A stretch of 64,000 nucleotides of DNA. It comes from CALGSZ01 sp042408955 (lineage in GTDB: Bacteria > Chloroflexota > Chloroflexia > Thermomicrobiales > UBA6265). Below the pieces are notes generated by a model that had not been told where the DNA came from, did not search any database, and saw only the letters and a program-made list of their open reading frames with translations. Shown here one piece after another: positions 25,057 through 34,488 of this stretch; position 1 is the first letter of the stretch; each line of letters begins with the position of its first letter. Location: positions 1 through 64,000 of the forward strand of contig JBHOQQ010000164.1 of NCBI GenBank assembly GCA_042408955.1, read 5' to 3'. Position numbers and translations under genes: made by a program.

Positions 25057-26105
25057 GATGCTTGGAAAAGCCCAACAGCGCCGTGACTTGCGTGGCCGAA
25101 GGCGTGATTTACGAAGGGGTAGGTGCCTGGCTCGTCCAGGGTAAACTCCACAACGGCGCCGTCACCAGGGCCGATCGTTACCGACTGCAGACCGACGAGC
25201 TTGTTGGCCCGGTTGCCATTGACATAGACCGCATCAAACACTGTGCCGACCACATGGAAGCTTGACCAGACGTTGGGACCGGCATTGACGACAAAGACGC
25301 GGATCGGCGCCTTGACCTCCACCGCGATTGGGTTCTCGACGTACTGGTTCGCGTAGCCATTGAAAACGCAGTAGTCCATGGTGCCGTTGCCGACCATCTT
25401 CGTGTAATCAGGCACCATCACCCCGTTGCCGGCGTCCTTCACGTAGTACTCACTCTGAACGAAGGCGAATTCCTGAGCTGGAGACCAGCCTTCCTTGGGA
25501 TCAACGATCATCGCGCCATACATGCCAGCGCCGATATGCATGAGGATGGGCGGCGTGCCGCAATGGTACATGAAGGTTCCAGGATACTTGGCCTCAAAGG
25601 TGAAGCTTAGTTCCTCACCTGGCATGATGGTGCGGTAATTCTTGTCCGGCGCGGTCTTGGCTGAATGGAAGTCGAGCGAGTGAGCCGTGGTGGCAGAAGG
25701 ATCGACTTTAAAGGTGAAGTTGATCGTGTCCCCTTCGACCACACGGAGCATGCGGCCAGGAATGGTGCCGTCAAACGTCCACGCGGAGTAAGCGACATCC
25801 TTGGCGATATAGCGAACGACGTCCTTCGCAACGACGGTAATCTCTTTTGACCCTGCTTGAACGGGTGGCAAGACCGGATCATAGAGGGTAAAAGGCTCCA
25901 CGGCCTGTGCAGATGGAGCAGCCATTGCCATATCATGCCCGTCGTCAGCAGCCGCTTGCTGTGTGATCCCCACGACGCCGAGGGCAGGCAACGCGAGCCC
26001 CACCCCCGCGATATGCCGGAAGAGCGACCGCCGGTCGGCCCGCAGTCCCGGCACACCAGCCAGCAATTGATCAATCGTGTCTCCGGTTACCACCCGTGTC
26101 TTCAT
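25053..26105 (-). CDS. nirK: Copper-containing nitrite reductase (Tat-exported)
   Basis: A 350-residue protein that reduces nitrite to nitric oxide outside the cytoplasm. The Tat signal DRRSLFRHIAGVG is at about residues 24-36. The type 1 copper ligands are His142, Cys182, His190 and Met195. The type 2 ligands are His147, His181 and a C-terminal His in FVNHAFGH. The catalytic Asp is in HSLDFH (Asp145) and the catalytic His is in WSSFHVVG. The loop between Cys182 and His190 (GTPPILM) is one residue shorter than the CAPPGMVPWH form. The ATG at 26105 has GGAGGG five bases upstream; longer frames have no signal. A radical SAM gene lies upstream on the same strand. Confidence 0.88.
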   Translation of the reverse strand: MKTRVVTGDTIDQLLAGVPGLRADRRSLFRHIAGVGLALPALGVVGITQQAAADDGHDMAMAAPSAQAVEPFTLYDPVLPPVQAGSKEITVVAKDVVRYIAKDVAYSAWTFDGTIPGRMLRVVEGDTINFTFKVDPSATTAHSLDFHSAKTAPDKNYRTIMPGEELSFTFEAKYPGTFMYHCGTPPILMHIGAGMYGAMIVDPKEGWSPAQEFAFVQSEYYVKDAGNGVMVPDYTKMVGNGTMDYCVFNGYANQYVENPIAVEVKAPIRVFVVNAGPNVWSSFHVVGTVFDAVYVNGNRANKLVGLQSVTIGPGDGAVVEFTLDEPGTYPFVNHAFGHASHGAVGLFQAS

Positions 26106-26336
26106 TGAGCCCTCCATAAACCTGCACAAAACCACGCCACATCGGAGCGGCGCTCTTCCTATCGTTGAAGCCATGGTGCCAGGGCAGGCGTTGCAGTCGC
26201 ATTGCTGAGTGGCAAGATCGGAATTGCAAAAACGTGACAAAGTCGCCCGCGAGATGCATGACCGTTCGATGTGCTCAGTGGATTCGGCTCGTGGACAGGG
26301 CTGCCGCGCTGGCTACGCTGCCGGCGTCATTGCCGC

Positions 26337-27449
26337 CTATTTGATGGCCACGACCGGTGGAGGCGCGTAGGCGCAGGCAGGGTCAGCTTCAAGGAAATCG
26401 CCGGTGTGCACGTATGCGCGCGAACGAGAGCCGCCGCAAAGGCGCTTGTAGGGGCAGCGTCCACATTTGCCTTTGAGCTGGTCAGGGGCTCGGAGCGCCA
26501 GGAAGACCGGGTGGTTCCGGTAGAGATCGACCACCGAGGCGGTGCGAACGTTGCCAGTCACGATTGGCAGGAAGCCGCTTGGGCACACATCTCCGGTGTG
26601 AGACACAAAGCAGAAGCCGTTGCCAGCGTTCACTGCCTTTGGTGCACGGCCGATGCCATCACCAGCCGCGTAGCCCAGCCCGCGTGTCGCCGTGCTGTCA
26701 TGTTGGAGTGCAACGCGCCGGTAGTGGTAGCCCTCCGTCAATTTGAGCTCCCAGCGAGCGGTCTTTTGCCGCTCTGCGAGCCAGTGAAAGACGGCTTCGT
26801 ACTCGTCCGGGCTCAGCTCATCGGCAATGCGCCCCCGGCCTGTGGGGACCAGGCAGAAGACAGCCCAAACGACAGCACCAAGCTCTTCAACGAGACTGGC
26901 GATCGCCGGAAGGTCATCACGTGTCTGACGCGCGAGCGTCGTGTGGATTTGCACCGGCAGGTCGAGCTTCCATGCCGTGCGGAGAATTGCCTGAGTCCAA
27001 GCGAAGGACCCTGCCACGCGCCGGAAGCCGTCGTGACGCTCTGGCGTCGAGCCATCAAGACTGACCGCGATGCGCTGGACACCGGCGTCGCGGGCGGCAG
27101 CGAGACGGGCTGGGCTGGCCAGCGGTGTACCGGCTGGCGTGAGGGTGCAGCGTATGCCGCGATCCGTGGCGTAGCGGATCAGATTGATCAGGTCCGGCCG
27201 GCGCATTGGGTCGCCGCCGGTCAGGATGAGCACTGGTGGAGTGTCAAACGATGCGATGTCATCAATCAGGCGCATCGCTTCGTTTGTAGAGAGCTCGGCA
27301 GGATCGCGCCTGAGCTGGGCTTCGGCCCGGCAGTGAACGCACGCAAGATTGCAGGCGCGGGTCAGCTCCCAGGCCAATACAAAGGGTTGCCGCGAGAAAT
27401 TAAAGCTTGTCAACGCCGGACGAGTTGGTGCGCCGGCCTTGCTCACCAT
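26337..27449 (-). CDS. Radical SAM/SPASM protein (TIGR04053-like)
   Basis: A 370-residue radical SAM enzyme. The [4Fe-4S] site is CNLACVHC (CxxxCxxC, about residues 33-40), followed by the GGDPMRRPD motif. The C-terminal SPASM-like region holds further cysteines in CFVSHTGDVCPSG, CGRCPYKRLCGG and a late DPACAYAP. The QPFVLAWELTRACNLAC start matches the TIGR04053 group, relatives of the heme-maturation enzymes NirJ and AhbD. It lies 231 bases upstream of nirK on the same strand. The neighbourhood suggests a link to nitrogen oxide or heme metabolism, but a copper NirK does not need heme d1, so the role is open. Confidence 0.82.
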   Translation of the reverse strand: MVSKAGAPTRPALTSFNFSRQPFVLAWELTRACNLACVHCRAEAQLRRDPAELSTNEAMRLIDDIASFDTPPVLILTGGDPMRRPDLINLIRYATDRGIRCTLTPAGTPLASPARLAAARDAGVQRIAVSLDGSTPERHDGFRRVAGSFAWTQAILRTAWKLDLPVQIHTTLARQTRDDLPAIASLVEELGAVVWAVFCLVPTGRGRIADELSPDEYEAVFHWLAERQKTARWELKLTEGYHYRRVALQHDSTATRGLGYAAGDGIGRAPKAVNAGNGFCFVSHTGDVCPSGFLPIVTGNVRTASVVDLYRNHPVFLALRAPDQLKGKCGRCPYKRLCGGSRSRAYVHTGDFLEADPACAYAPPPVVAIK

Positions 27450-27703
27450 GGATGGAGATCCTCCACATGATCGATTGCCACGTTCGAGAGTACCAATACC
27501 CCACCGGGCAGCAAGCTGTCTGCCCGGCTACCCGGCCATGGTGAGCGAGGTCGTGTTACAAGAGCATGACGCGAGGTGCCTGAGCATCGCAAATCCGTGT
27601 CAGTGGGTAGGGAGATGGAAGCGGTGCCGGCCAGCGTGTGGCAGACCGCTCCGGTCGCGGCTCTCGGCTGCTCCAGCGTTGCACGCCGTCTCGAGATGGA
27701 GTC

Positions 27704-28591
27704 TCATCCCTTGATGCCAGCGCTGACCTGCCCTTCGACAAACCAGCGTTGGAAGATAAGGTAAAAGATCGCGATGGGCACCGTGGTGATCACGGCGATG
27801 GCCATCATGGTGGGCCATTCCGTGTAGTTGGCCTGGCGGAAGTAGGCCAACCCAAGGGGGAGGGTATAGAGCGCCGGCTTGCTGATGAAGATCAAGGGCT
27901 CCAGGAAGGCGTTCCAGCTTCCCTGGAAGGAGAAGATGGCAAGTGCGGTAAGGGCTGGCGCCGCGTTCGGCAAGATGATCTCGGCGAACATGCGATACCG
28001 ACTCGCGCCGTCAACTCGCGCCGCCTCCTCCAACTCGCTGGGGATCGACTCAAAGAACTGCTTCATCAGAAAGATGCCAAAGGCATCGGCAAGAAAAGGC
28101 AACGTGAGTGCACCGTAGGTATTGATGAGTCGCAGCTCATTAAGGATAAGAAACTTCGGAACGATCGTGACCATACCTGGAATCATGATCGTGCTGAGCA
28201 CAAGAACGAACAAGAGATTCTTGCCAGGAAACTCCATGCGGGCGAAGGCATAGCCTGCTGTCGTGGCGGTAAAGGCCCGGCCAATGATCCAGATCGCGGC
28301 GACGAAGGCGCTATTGAAGAACCAGCGATCGATGTTGGCATCGAGCACTTTTTGATATGCCTCGAAGGTGATGTGCTCGGGCCAAAACAGGCCACGCAGT
28401 GAGAGCAGCCGATTCGCTTCAGCCTGGGTTTTGAGCGATGTCGTGATGGAAAAGACAAAGGGAACGAACATCGTGAGGGCAACCAGCGTCAGCACGACGT
28501 AGGCGATCACCTGGAGCACGAGATCAACGAAGCCCTGGTGCTCCTCAATGCGTGCCTGGGGCTTGGCAAGCTGTCGTGTCACAACGGCCAT
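27704..28591 (-). CDS. Carbohydrate ABC transporter permease, MalG type
   Basis: A 295-residue permease with six helices. The coupling loop is ELEEAARVDGASRYRMFAEI near residue 190, the EAA motif of sugar permeases. It follows the MalF-type permease gene (start 29645) by 37 bases. With the binding protein at 29736-31040 it forms a CUT1-type importer for a sugar or glycoside. No ATPase is adjacent, as is common for MsmX-type shared ATPases. Confidence 0.9.
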   Translation of the reverse strand: MAVVTRQLAKPQARIEEHQGFVDLVLQVIAYVVLTLVALTMFVPFVFSITTSLKTQAEANRLLSLRGLFWPEHITFEAYQKVLDANIDRWFFNSAFVAAIWIIGRAFTATTAGYAFARMEFPGKNLLFVLVLSTIMIPGMVTIVPKFLILNELRLINTYGALTLPFLADAFGIFLMKQFFESIPSELEEAARVDGASRYRMFAEIILPNAAPALTALAIFSFQGSWNAFLEPLIFISKPALYTLPLGLAYFRQANYTEWPTMMAIAVITTVPIAIFYLIFQRWFVEGQVSAGIKG

Positions 28592-28628
28592 CGATGATCC
28601 CTTCTTGCAGGCTAGCCGCCTGATCTAG

Positions 28629-29645
28629 CTACTGCCGCTCGTACCCGAAGGTGAGCCGGCGCTGCACAAAGTAGAGACCAAGGATGATGAAAAACAGGAT
28701 GACAGCGATGGCCGAAGCATAGCCAAAGCCGCGTCCTTGCCTGAATCCCTCGACGTACACCAGATAGGCGATGGTGGTCGTCTTCTTTGCGGGACCACCT
28801 TCGCTCATCACCCAAATCTGGTCGAACACTTGGAACGTGCCGATCAAGCCAATCGTTACCACGAACGCGGTGACCGGGCGAAGGAGCGGAACGGTGATGT
28901 CACGAAACATCTGGAAGCGGCTTGCGCCATCAATTGCTGCTGCCTCGTACACATCGCCAGGAATCGCCTGCAAACCGGCGAGGTAGATCACCATCATCGT
29001 CCCGGTCGTCGTCCAAATATTGAGCAACATGATCGAAAGGAGGGCAACGCTTGGTCCTTCGAGCCAGACGGAGATGTGCTCGATGCCGAAATGCTTTGCC
29101 AGCAGGGCGAAGATGCCGTTCGGATTGGCCAGCCAGACCGGTCTGGGTGTGGGGAACCCAAGCTCACGCAAAACGTAGTTGATTGGGCCGCGTGCAGAAT
29201 ACATCCAGAGGAAGATGATCGAAATCACGACCGAGGAGCTAATCGAGGGGAAGTAGAACGCGGTTCGGAAGAATGTTCGACCACGTATTTTGCGATTGGC
29301 GAGGACGGCTAACACCAGTCCGCTCGCCGTTTGGGCGGGCACCACGCCGAGCGCATACCAGGCCGTATTCCGGAAGGCGAGCCAAAAATCATCGCTGTGC
29401 AGGATCTCACGATAGTTGTCCAACCCGACCCAGGTCCGTCTGGGATGAGCAATGACTTGCCATGCTCCGCCTTTGCTCAACAGCGAGTAATTGTGCAAGC
29501 TCACATAGAAGGCAAAGACAATCGCGCCGAAGATAAAGATGAGGAATATCATCATGGCTGGCGCGACAAACACCCATCCTGCCCGCCGATCTTCACGAAT
29601 AATCGGGTTGCGGCTTCGGCGCTGGCGAGACCACGCAATCGCCAT
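28629..29645 (-). CDS. Carbohydrate ABC transporter permease, MalF type
   Basis: A 338-residue permease. The first helix begins near residue 24 (GWVFVAPAMMIFLIFIFGAI). The coupling loop is VYEAAAIDGASRFQMFRDIT near residue 238. It is the middle gene of the binding protein-MalF-MalG operon. A stem-loop in the 90-base gap upstream separates it from the binding-protein gene. Confidence 0.9.
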   Translation of the reverse strand: MAIAWSRQRRSRNPIIREDRRAGWVFVAPAMMIFLIFIFGAIVFAFYVSLHNYSLLSKGGAWQVIAHPRRTWVGLDNYREILHSDDFWLAFRNTAWYALGVVPAQTASGLVLAVLANRKIRGRTFFRTAFYFPSISSSVVISIIFLWMYSARGPINYVLRELGFPTPRPVWLANPNGIFALLAKHFGIEHISVWLEGPSVALLSIMLLNIWTTTGTMMVIYLAGLQAIPGDVYEAAAIDGASRFQMFRDITVPLLRPVTAFVVTIGLIGTFQVFDQIWVMSEGGPAKKTTTIAYLVYVEGFRQGRGFGYASAIAVILFFIILGLYFVQRRLTFGYERQ

Positions 29646-29700
29646 ACGCTTCTCCTTCGCAGGTGGCCCGTCTGTGCGGCGAGGCTACAGCAACCGGGTG

Positions 29701-29725
29701 CGGGGCGCCTCTGCTGGGCGCCCCG
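29701..29725 (-). promoter_or_regulatory. Perfect 9-bp stem-loop between binding-protein and permease genes
   Basis: CGGGGCGCC (29701-29709) is the exact complement of GGCGCCCCG (29717-29725), with a seven-base loop. The TTTT run lies on the plus-strand side (29726-29729), so for the minus-strand operon there is no U-tract after the stem. A 3'-end-stabilising or attenuating hairpin for the binding-protein message is likely. It could be a weak plus-strand terminator instead. Confidence 0.6.
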
Positions 29726-29735
29726 TTTTCGATTG

Positions 29736-31040
29736 TCACGCCGCTGGTGTGGCGACCGGCGTGGCTTGGAGCCGGATGCGCCGTTGCGCTGCCTCCTCCA
29801 TTCGTTGCAGCGTCGTTGCAACATCCTGCGAGCCAGCAAAGAGCGCTTGCAATTCGGCTGTTGCGTCATTGTAGAACGCTTGGCCGCCGACGCCGAGCTG
29901 CCAGGCTCGCGCGTACTCGCCGCTCTTGAGATATGGCTCCCGCTCGGGGTACTGCTTGAGCCACTCTTCCGCCAGGCCGGGACGCGAAGGCATTGCCAAC
30001 CCAAGTGACGTCCACTTGAGCATGCCCTCGGGTCCGGTCAGATAGTTGATGACCGTCCAAGCTGCTTCGGGCACCTTGGTTCCCACGAACGCGGAGAAGG
30101 AGACCGTGAACCCGAGGGTCGCTTTCCCGGCTGGCCCGGCGGGCATCTCAGCAATGCCGTATTGGAGATCAGGGGCGCTATCCTTGAGGAACGGGAAGAT
30201 CCAGTTGCCTTCGAAGACGAGATCTGCCAGATCCTTGGCCAGGCCATCCCCTGGCCATTGCGCGCCAGCGTCCGCCGGAGTGGTGGCAATGCCGTCGCGG
30301 TACAGGCCGTAATAGAACTCGAGCGCCTGCTGTGCTTCCGGGCTATTGATGATGATTTGCGTACCGTCGGCGCTGATGATCTCCGCGCCTGTCGCGTAAT
30401 GGAACGCAAGGTAGCGAGCAAAGTCGGGTGGAATCATGATCCGAGGCTCACCGAGCGTATCGAGCAGGGCTTTGCCAGCGACCGAAAGCTCGTCCCACGT
30501 TGCCGGAGCAGCACTGACCCCAGCGTCGGTCAGGGCCTTGGTGTCATAGACGGTGCCGAGCGGCGACCAGTCCTTCGGTAGGCCGTATGTCTTGCCCTCC
30601 CATTGGAAAGCCTTGATCAGGCCTGGATAGAAGTCCTCTGCCTTGACTCCGCTTTGAGCCATGAAATCGTCGAGAGGGAGAAGCTGGCCCGCTGCCATCA
30701 AATCCGGAGAGAGCATGCTGTCGACGTAGAAGACGTCGGCAACGGTACCTGCGGCAATATCCGTCTGGAGCTTGGTCGGGTAATCGGAGGGCACTGGCTC
30801 ATAGGAAATTTTGATCTCGGGATGTGCAGCTTCCAAGTCCTTCAGAACTTGGGAAAAGAGATCAAACTCGGCACCGGATGACGTCCAGCCGGTGACGCGC
30901 ACGGTCGTTTGATTTTGGGCGCTCGATCGCCGGATGAATGGGCCGGTGCTCACAGTGGCGAGAGCCACGGGGCCAGCCAGGACTCGCGCTCGTGTTGAAA
31001 TTTGGCGGCTGAACACGCTGGACGATGTTGGATTGGTCAT
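29736..31040 (-). CDS. ABC transporter sugar-binding protein (family 1)
   Basis: A 434-residue exported binding protein. The ATG at 31040 has a GAGGAGG site six bases upstream; the GTG at 31055 is that site itself. The N-terminus is hydrophobic but short (RVLAGPVALATVSTG) and lacks a clear lipobox, so export may be by an atypical Sec or Tat-like signal. The family-1 binding-protein motifs include VRVTGWTSSGAEFDLF, PEIKISYEPVPSDYPTKLQT and ADVFYVDS, and late WTVINYLTGPEGMLKW. It supplies the MalF/MalG permeases downstream. The sugar cannot be named. Confidence 0.88.
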   Translation of the reverse strand: MTNPTSSSVFSRQISTRARVLAGPVALATVSTGPFIRRSSAQNQTTVRVTGWTSSGAEFDLFSQVLKDLEAAHPEIKISYEPVPSDYPTKLQTDIAAGTVADVFYVDSMLSPDLMAAGQLLPLDDFMAQSGVKAEDFYPGLIKAFQWEGKTYGLPKDWSPLGTVYDTKALTDAGVSAAPATWDELSVAGKALLDTLGEPRIMIPPDFARYLAFHYATGAEIISADGTQIIINSPEAQQALEFYYGLYRDGIATTPADAGAQWPGDGLAKDLADLVFEGNWIFPFLKDSAPDLQYGIAEMPAGPAGKATLGFTVSFSAFVGTKVPEAAWTVINYLTGPEGMLKWTSLGLAMPSRPGLAEEWLKQYPEREPYLKSGEYARAWQLGVGGQAFYNDATAELQALFAGSQDVATTLQRMEEAAQRRIRLQATPVATPAA

Positions 31041-31359
31041 CGCATCCCTCCTCACAGCGATGCAGAACGGGCGTCACGGCATTCATGGATCATTCATGGG
31101 CGATGAACGCCGTGTACCATGATCTTACGCAGATCTCCCCCGGTTGGAAGACCTGGCCACGAGCCGAACTGGGCCACGCCTCATATCATACGTTGCCCAC
31201 CTCTACGTGCGAAGCGGCCACGAGGATGCTCCTTGCCCCGCGTGCGCGTGTGCAGGGCTTCAGCGTAGCGATCATCTCCCGAGTGGAAGCTGATCATTGG
31301 ACCAGCAGTGCCGGTTAGGCCGGCATTGACCCGATCGGCAGTCCGGTGCTTGCCGCTCC

Positions 31360-32082
31360 CTATGCAAGAAACGTGCCATGCGCGGGTGGGGAGGCGCCAG
31401 CGTCTGACCCCTCGGCCGGAGCCGCCCATCCCGCAGCGCCGACCAGCGGCACAAAACGAACGGGACCAAGCGTCTGTTCGAGAAACTGGTCATGGTGCCG
31501 CTCAATCACGAGGAGGGTTTGGTCGCTCGTCTCCCCGACCGGGATGACCATGCGGCCACCGTGGGGATGCAGCTGCTCGAGCAGCGGCCTGGGCACCCGC
31601 GGTGCGCCAGCGGTGACAATAATCCGGTCATACGGTGCGGCGGCTGGCCAGCCGGTTGTGCCATCGCCGACGATGACCTGCACGCTGGCATAGCCAAGGT
31701 GCCGGAGCAAGCTCAGCGCCGCTGCCGCGAGCTCAGGGTGTCGCTCGATCGTGATGACCTGGCAGCCGAGCTCCGCCAAAATCGCGGCTTGGTAACCAGA
31801 TCCCGTGCCAATCTCCAAGACCTGCTCACCGCCTCGCAGCAGCAGCGCCGCTGTCATCAGCGCGACAATGTAGGGTTGCGAAATCGTTTGGCCGCTCGCG
31901 ATCGGCAAGGCAACGTTGTCCCAAGCTTGCGTTTTCCATGGCTCTGGCACGAAGTGTTCTCGCGGGACCCTGGCCATCGCGCTAAGCACCCGCTCATCGC
32001 GGATACCCTGCCGGCGGAGCTCTGCGATGAGGGCGGCGATCCGACAGGAGCGATCCTGAGCGCCTGTCTCAGATCCCGTCAT
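31360..32082 (-). CDS. pcm: Protein-L-isoaspartate O-methyltransferase
   Basis: A 240-residue SAM-dependent methyltransferase that repairs isoaspartyl residues in aged proteins. The SAM motif is VLEIGTGSGYQAAILAEL near residue 85. ERVLSAMARVPREHFVPE near residue 28 and IASGQTISQPYIVALM near residue 60 are classic Pcm signatures. A later motif DRIIVTAGAPRVPRPLLEQL is also present. The ATG at 32082 has an AAGGA site seven bases upstream; longer frames run into the region shared with the opposite gene. The last 30 residues are Ala/Pro/Gly-rich and unconserved. It is transcribed away from the K+ uptake genes. Confidence 0.88.
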   Translation of the reverse strand: MTGSETGAQDRSCRIAALIAELRRQGIRDERVLSAMARVPREHFVPEPWKTQAWDNVALPIASGQTISQPYIVALMTAALLLRGGEQVLEIGTGSGYQAAILAELGCQVITIERHPELAAAALSLLRHLGYASVQVIVGDGTTGWPAAAPYDRIIVTAGAPRVPRPLLEQLHPHGGRMVIPVGETSDQTLLVIERHHDQFLEQTLGPVRFVPLVGAAGWAAPAEGSDAGASPPAHGTFLA

Positions 32083-32350
32083 GGCGGAGTCCTTTCCCGG
32101 AGCCGGTTCGAAGGAGCGTGGCCGTGGCGGTGTCGCTCGGGGCATGGTCGCACGCCTTTGTTGCCTTGTGCAAACTGATTGCCAAGATGCGAGCCTATTA
32201 CCCGAGTCGGGGAGTAGTACCAGCATTGGTTGCCGATAGGAACGCATCCCTTCCATGATACCGTTGACGTGAGTGAGGCAATGGGAAAGGACACTTTGCC
32301 TCATCACGTGTGTTGGGGCGCCGGCAGCGATGCCGGTGCAGTGGGAATCA

Positions 32351-33046
32351 ATGATGACGCACGAGCGTAGTGGTGTCGGCGGCCGGATTGCCGTCATTGG
32401 TCTTGGCCGGTTTGGGCGCAGCGTCGCCAAGACGTTGCACGATCTTGGTTACGAAGTTACTGCCATCGATTTGGATGAGCGGCGCGTTGAGGAGGCAAGC
32501 AACTTTGTCGCCTTGGCAGCTCAGGGCGATGGAGCCGATGAGGATTTGCTACGCTCACTCCAAATCGATCGCTCGGCGGTCGCGATCGTCGCCCAAGGGA
32601 GCAATCTGGAAAAGAGTATCCTTTCCACGCTTATTCTCAAGCGGCTTGGCGTGAAGTCGGTCATCGCCAAGGCGAATAATGAGCTGCACGGGGAAGTGTT
32701 GCGTAGGATCGGCGCCGATCGCATCATCTTCCCGGAGCGGGACGCAGGTGTTCGCCTGGCGCACACACTGGCAGTTCCTCGCATTGATGACTATATTTCA
32801 CTCTCTCCGACGAGCGGAGTCGCCAAATTCGCCGCTCCGCCCCATTTTCAAGGCCGCACGCTGAGCGATGTTTACGCGGCCTGCGGAGCGAACCTGAGTG
32901 TGTTGGCCATCAAGCGTGGGCAGCATCTCATCACTACCCCGTCGTTCTCCGAGCGCATCCAGCGCGGTGATGAGCTGATCGTTGCCGGGCCAGATGCGGC
33001 GATCGAAGCCTTCGTTGAGTCAGGAGCGCCTGAGGGGACGACGTGA
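32351..33046 (+). CDS. TrkA/KtrA-type K+ uptake regulator with RCK domain
   Basis: A 231-residue cytoplasmic protein. The Rossmann RCK_N domain begins with IAVIGLGRFGRSVAKTLHDLG (about residues 11-31) and has the AIDLDERRVEEA dinucleotide-binding acidic strand. A C-terminal RCK_C domain follows (about residues 145-225). These proteins bind NAD(H) or ATP/ADP and gate the K+ translocating subunit. The next gene, the TrkH-type channel, overlaps it by four bases (GTGA), so they form one complex. The ATG at 32351 (with 32354 as twin) has a GGGAA site upstream. Confidence 0.88.
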   Translation: MMTHERSGVGGRIAVIGLGRFGRSVAKTLHDLGYEVTAIDLDERRVEEASNFVALAAQGDGADEDLLRSLQIDRSAVAIVAQGSNLEKSILSTLILKRLGVKSVIAKANNELHGEVLRRIGADRIIFPERDAGVRLAHTLAVPRIDDYISLSPTSGVAKFAAPPHFQGRTLSDVYAACGANLSVLAIKRGQHLITTPSFSERIQRGDELIVAGPDAAIEAFVESGAPEGTT

Positions 33047-34488
33047 GCGACGCCGCATCTCGGCACCGCCCGCCGGAAACCGTGCTGCGCCGGCGCATTC
33101 GGGAGCCGGTCATCATCGAGCTGCCGCCGCCCCCCCAGCCCCCAGAGCTTCCTCATCCCCGCCGCCACGCGCGGACATTCATCTTATCCCTGGCCGCCAT
33201 CGTCGCAATTGGCGCGGCCTTGCTCGCAACGCCATGGACAACGCGCAGTGGCACGGCAACGCATCCCGTGGATGCGCTCTTTACCGCTGTCTCCGCGACG
33301 GCGGTCACCGGGCTGGTGACGGTTGACACCGCCACTCACTGGAATGCCTTCGGGCAGGCAATCATCCTCTTGCTGATTCAGGTGGGTGGCCTGGGCTTCA
33401 TGGTAGGCGCCAGCATCGTGTTGCAGGCGCTTCGGAGAGGAACGACGCGCCTCAGCGATCTGCTCCTCGTCAAAGAGGGGGGGCCGGAGCTTTCGCTAAG
33501 GGAAGCGGTGGTGTTGTCGCGCCAGATCGTGATTTTCACCCTGGTCACGGAGAGCGTGGGCGCGCTGGCGCTCTCGCTGGCATTTTGGGGTGAGATGCCA
33601 TTCCCCCAGGCACTGTGGCACGGCGTCTTCCATGCTGTATCAGCGTTTTGCAATGCCGGCTTCGACCTGCAAGGCAATTTCGCCTCGCTTGCACCCTATC
33701 AGACCTCGCTCGTCGTCAATCTCGTGATTATGGCGCTGATCCAAGCGGGATCGTTGTCCTATATGGTGCTCGCGGACGTGGTCAGAACCCGCCGCTGGGC
33801 CGATTTCGCGCTGGATACCAAGCTCGTCTTGATCCTCAATGCCATGCTCGTCGCCGGAGCGGCAGGCGCCTTTCTATTGGCCGAGTGGCGACGCGCTCTA
33901 GCGGATGTCCCGCCCGCCTACCGGCCCTTGGCTGCGCTATTTCAGAGTATCTCGGCCCGGACGGCGGGCTTCGCGACGGTCGATTTCAGCAACTTACACC
34001 TCGTGACGCTCTTCGTCTGGATCGGGGTGATGCTCGTTGGAGGAGCGTCCGGCTCGACCGCAGGTGGGGTGAAACTGACGACCCTCGGCGTGATTGCCAT
34101 CGCGGTGGTGTCTAGCTTGCGCGGGCAGGAGGAGCCTCAGATTTTTGGCCGCAGGATTCCGACGGCGATGATCTTCCGCGCCATGGCCGTGGTCACGTTG
34201 ATGATGACGGTGCACTTCGTGGCAACCGCGTTGCTCGCGGTCACCGAGGATGTGTGGGGGCGGGAGGATCTGAGCTTTATCGCGATGATGTTCGAGACGA
34301 TGAGCGCACTCGCAACGGTCGGCCTGTCGACCGGTATCACTCCCTCCCTCACCGACCCAGGCAAGCTGGTGCTGTGCGTCGTGATGTTCTTCGGACGCCT
34401 TGGCCCACTCACCGCGGCCTATGCGCTGCAACGGCGCCAGCGCGCTGCGCGGTCCCGGTTCCCGGTCGCGCAATTGCGGATTGGTTAA
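33043..34488 (+). CDS. TrkH/KtrB-type K+ transporter
   Basis: A 481-residue membrane protein with four M1-P-M2 repeats. The four selectivity-filter loops are visible: AVSATAVTGLVTV near residue 85, AVSAFCNAGFDL near residue 200, SISARTAGFATVDFS near residue 305, and MSALATVGLSTGIT near residue 425. Each keeps the filter glycine. It starts inside the stop codon of the RCK gene. It should import K+, perhaps with Na+, for osmotic balance. Repeat-rich DNA follows its stop. Confidence 0.9.
   Translation: MSDAASRHRPPETVLRRRIREPVIIELPPPPQPPELPHPRRHARTFILSLAAIVAIGAALLATPWTTRSGTATHPVDALFTAVSATAVTGLVTVDTATHWNAFGQAIILLLIQVGGLGFMVGASIVLQALRRGTTRLSDLLLVKEGGPELSLREAVVLSRQIVIFTLVTESVGALALSLAFWGEMPFPQALWHGVFHAVSAFCNAGFDLQGNFASLAPYQTSLVVNLVIMALIQAGSLSYMVLADVVRTRRWADFALDTKLVLILNAMLVAGAAGAFLLAEWRRALADVPPAYRPLAALFQSISARTAGFATVDFSNLHLVTLFVWIGVMLVGGASGSTAGGVKLTTLGVIAIAVVSSLRGQEEPQIFGRRIPTAMIFRAMAVVTLMMTVHFVATALLAVTEDVWGREDLSFIAMMFETMSALATVGLSTGITPSLTDPGKLVLCVVMFFGRLGPLTAAYALQRRQRAARSRFPVAQLRIG

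Noticed and set aside
26106..26336. An FNR or NsrR site upstream of nirK
   Set aside because: TTGTCACGTTTTTGCAA on the minus strand is suggestive but does not match TTGAT-N4-ATCAA or a clear NsrR palindrome.
26271..27470. Long plus-strand open frame opposite the radical SAM gene
   Set aside because: It mirrors a gene with clear CxxxCxxC and SPASM motifs and has no domain or ribosome site. High GC content makes such antisense frames common.
29726..29729. Plus-strand Rho-independent terminator at the 29701-29725 stem
   Set aside because: The T-run is only four bases long and no plus-strand gene precedes it; the stem is better explained as a minus-strand intra-operon hairpin.
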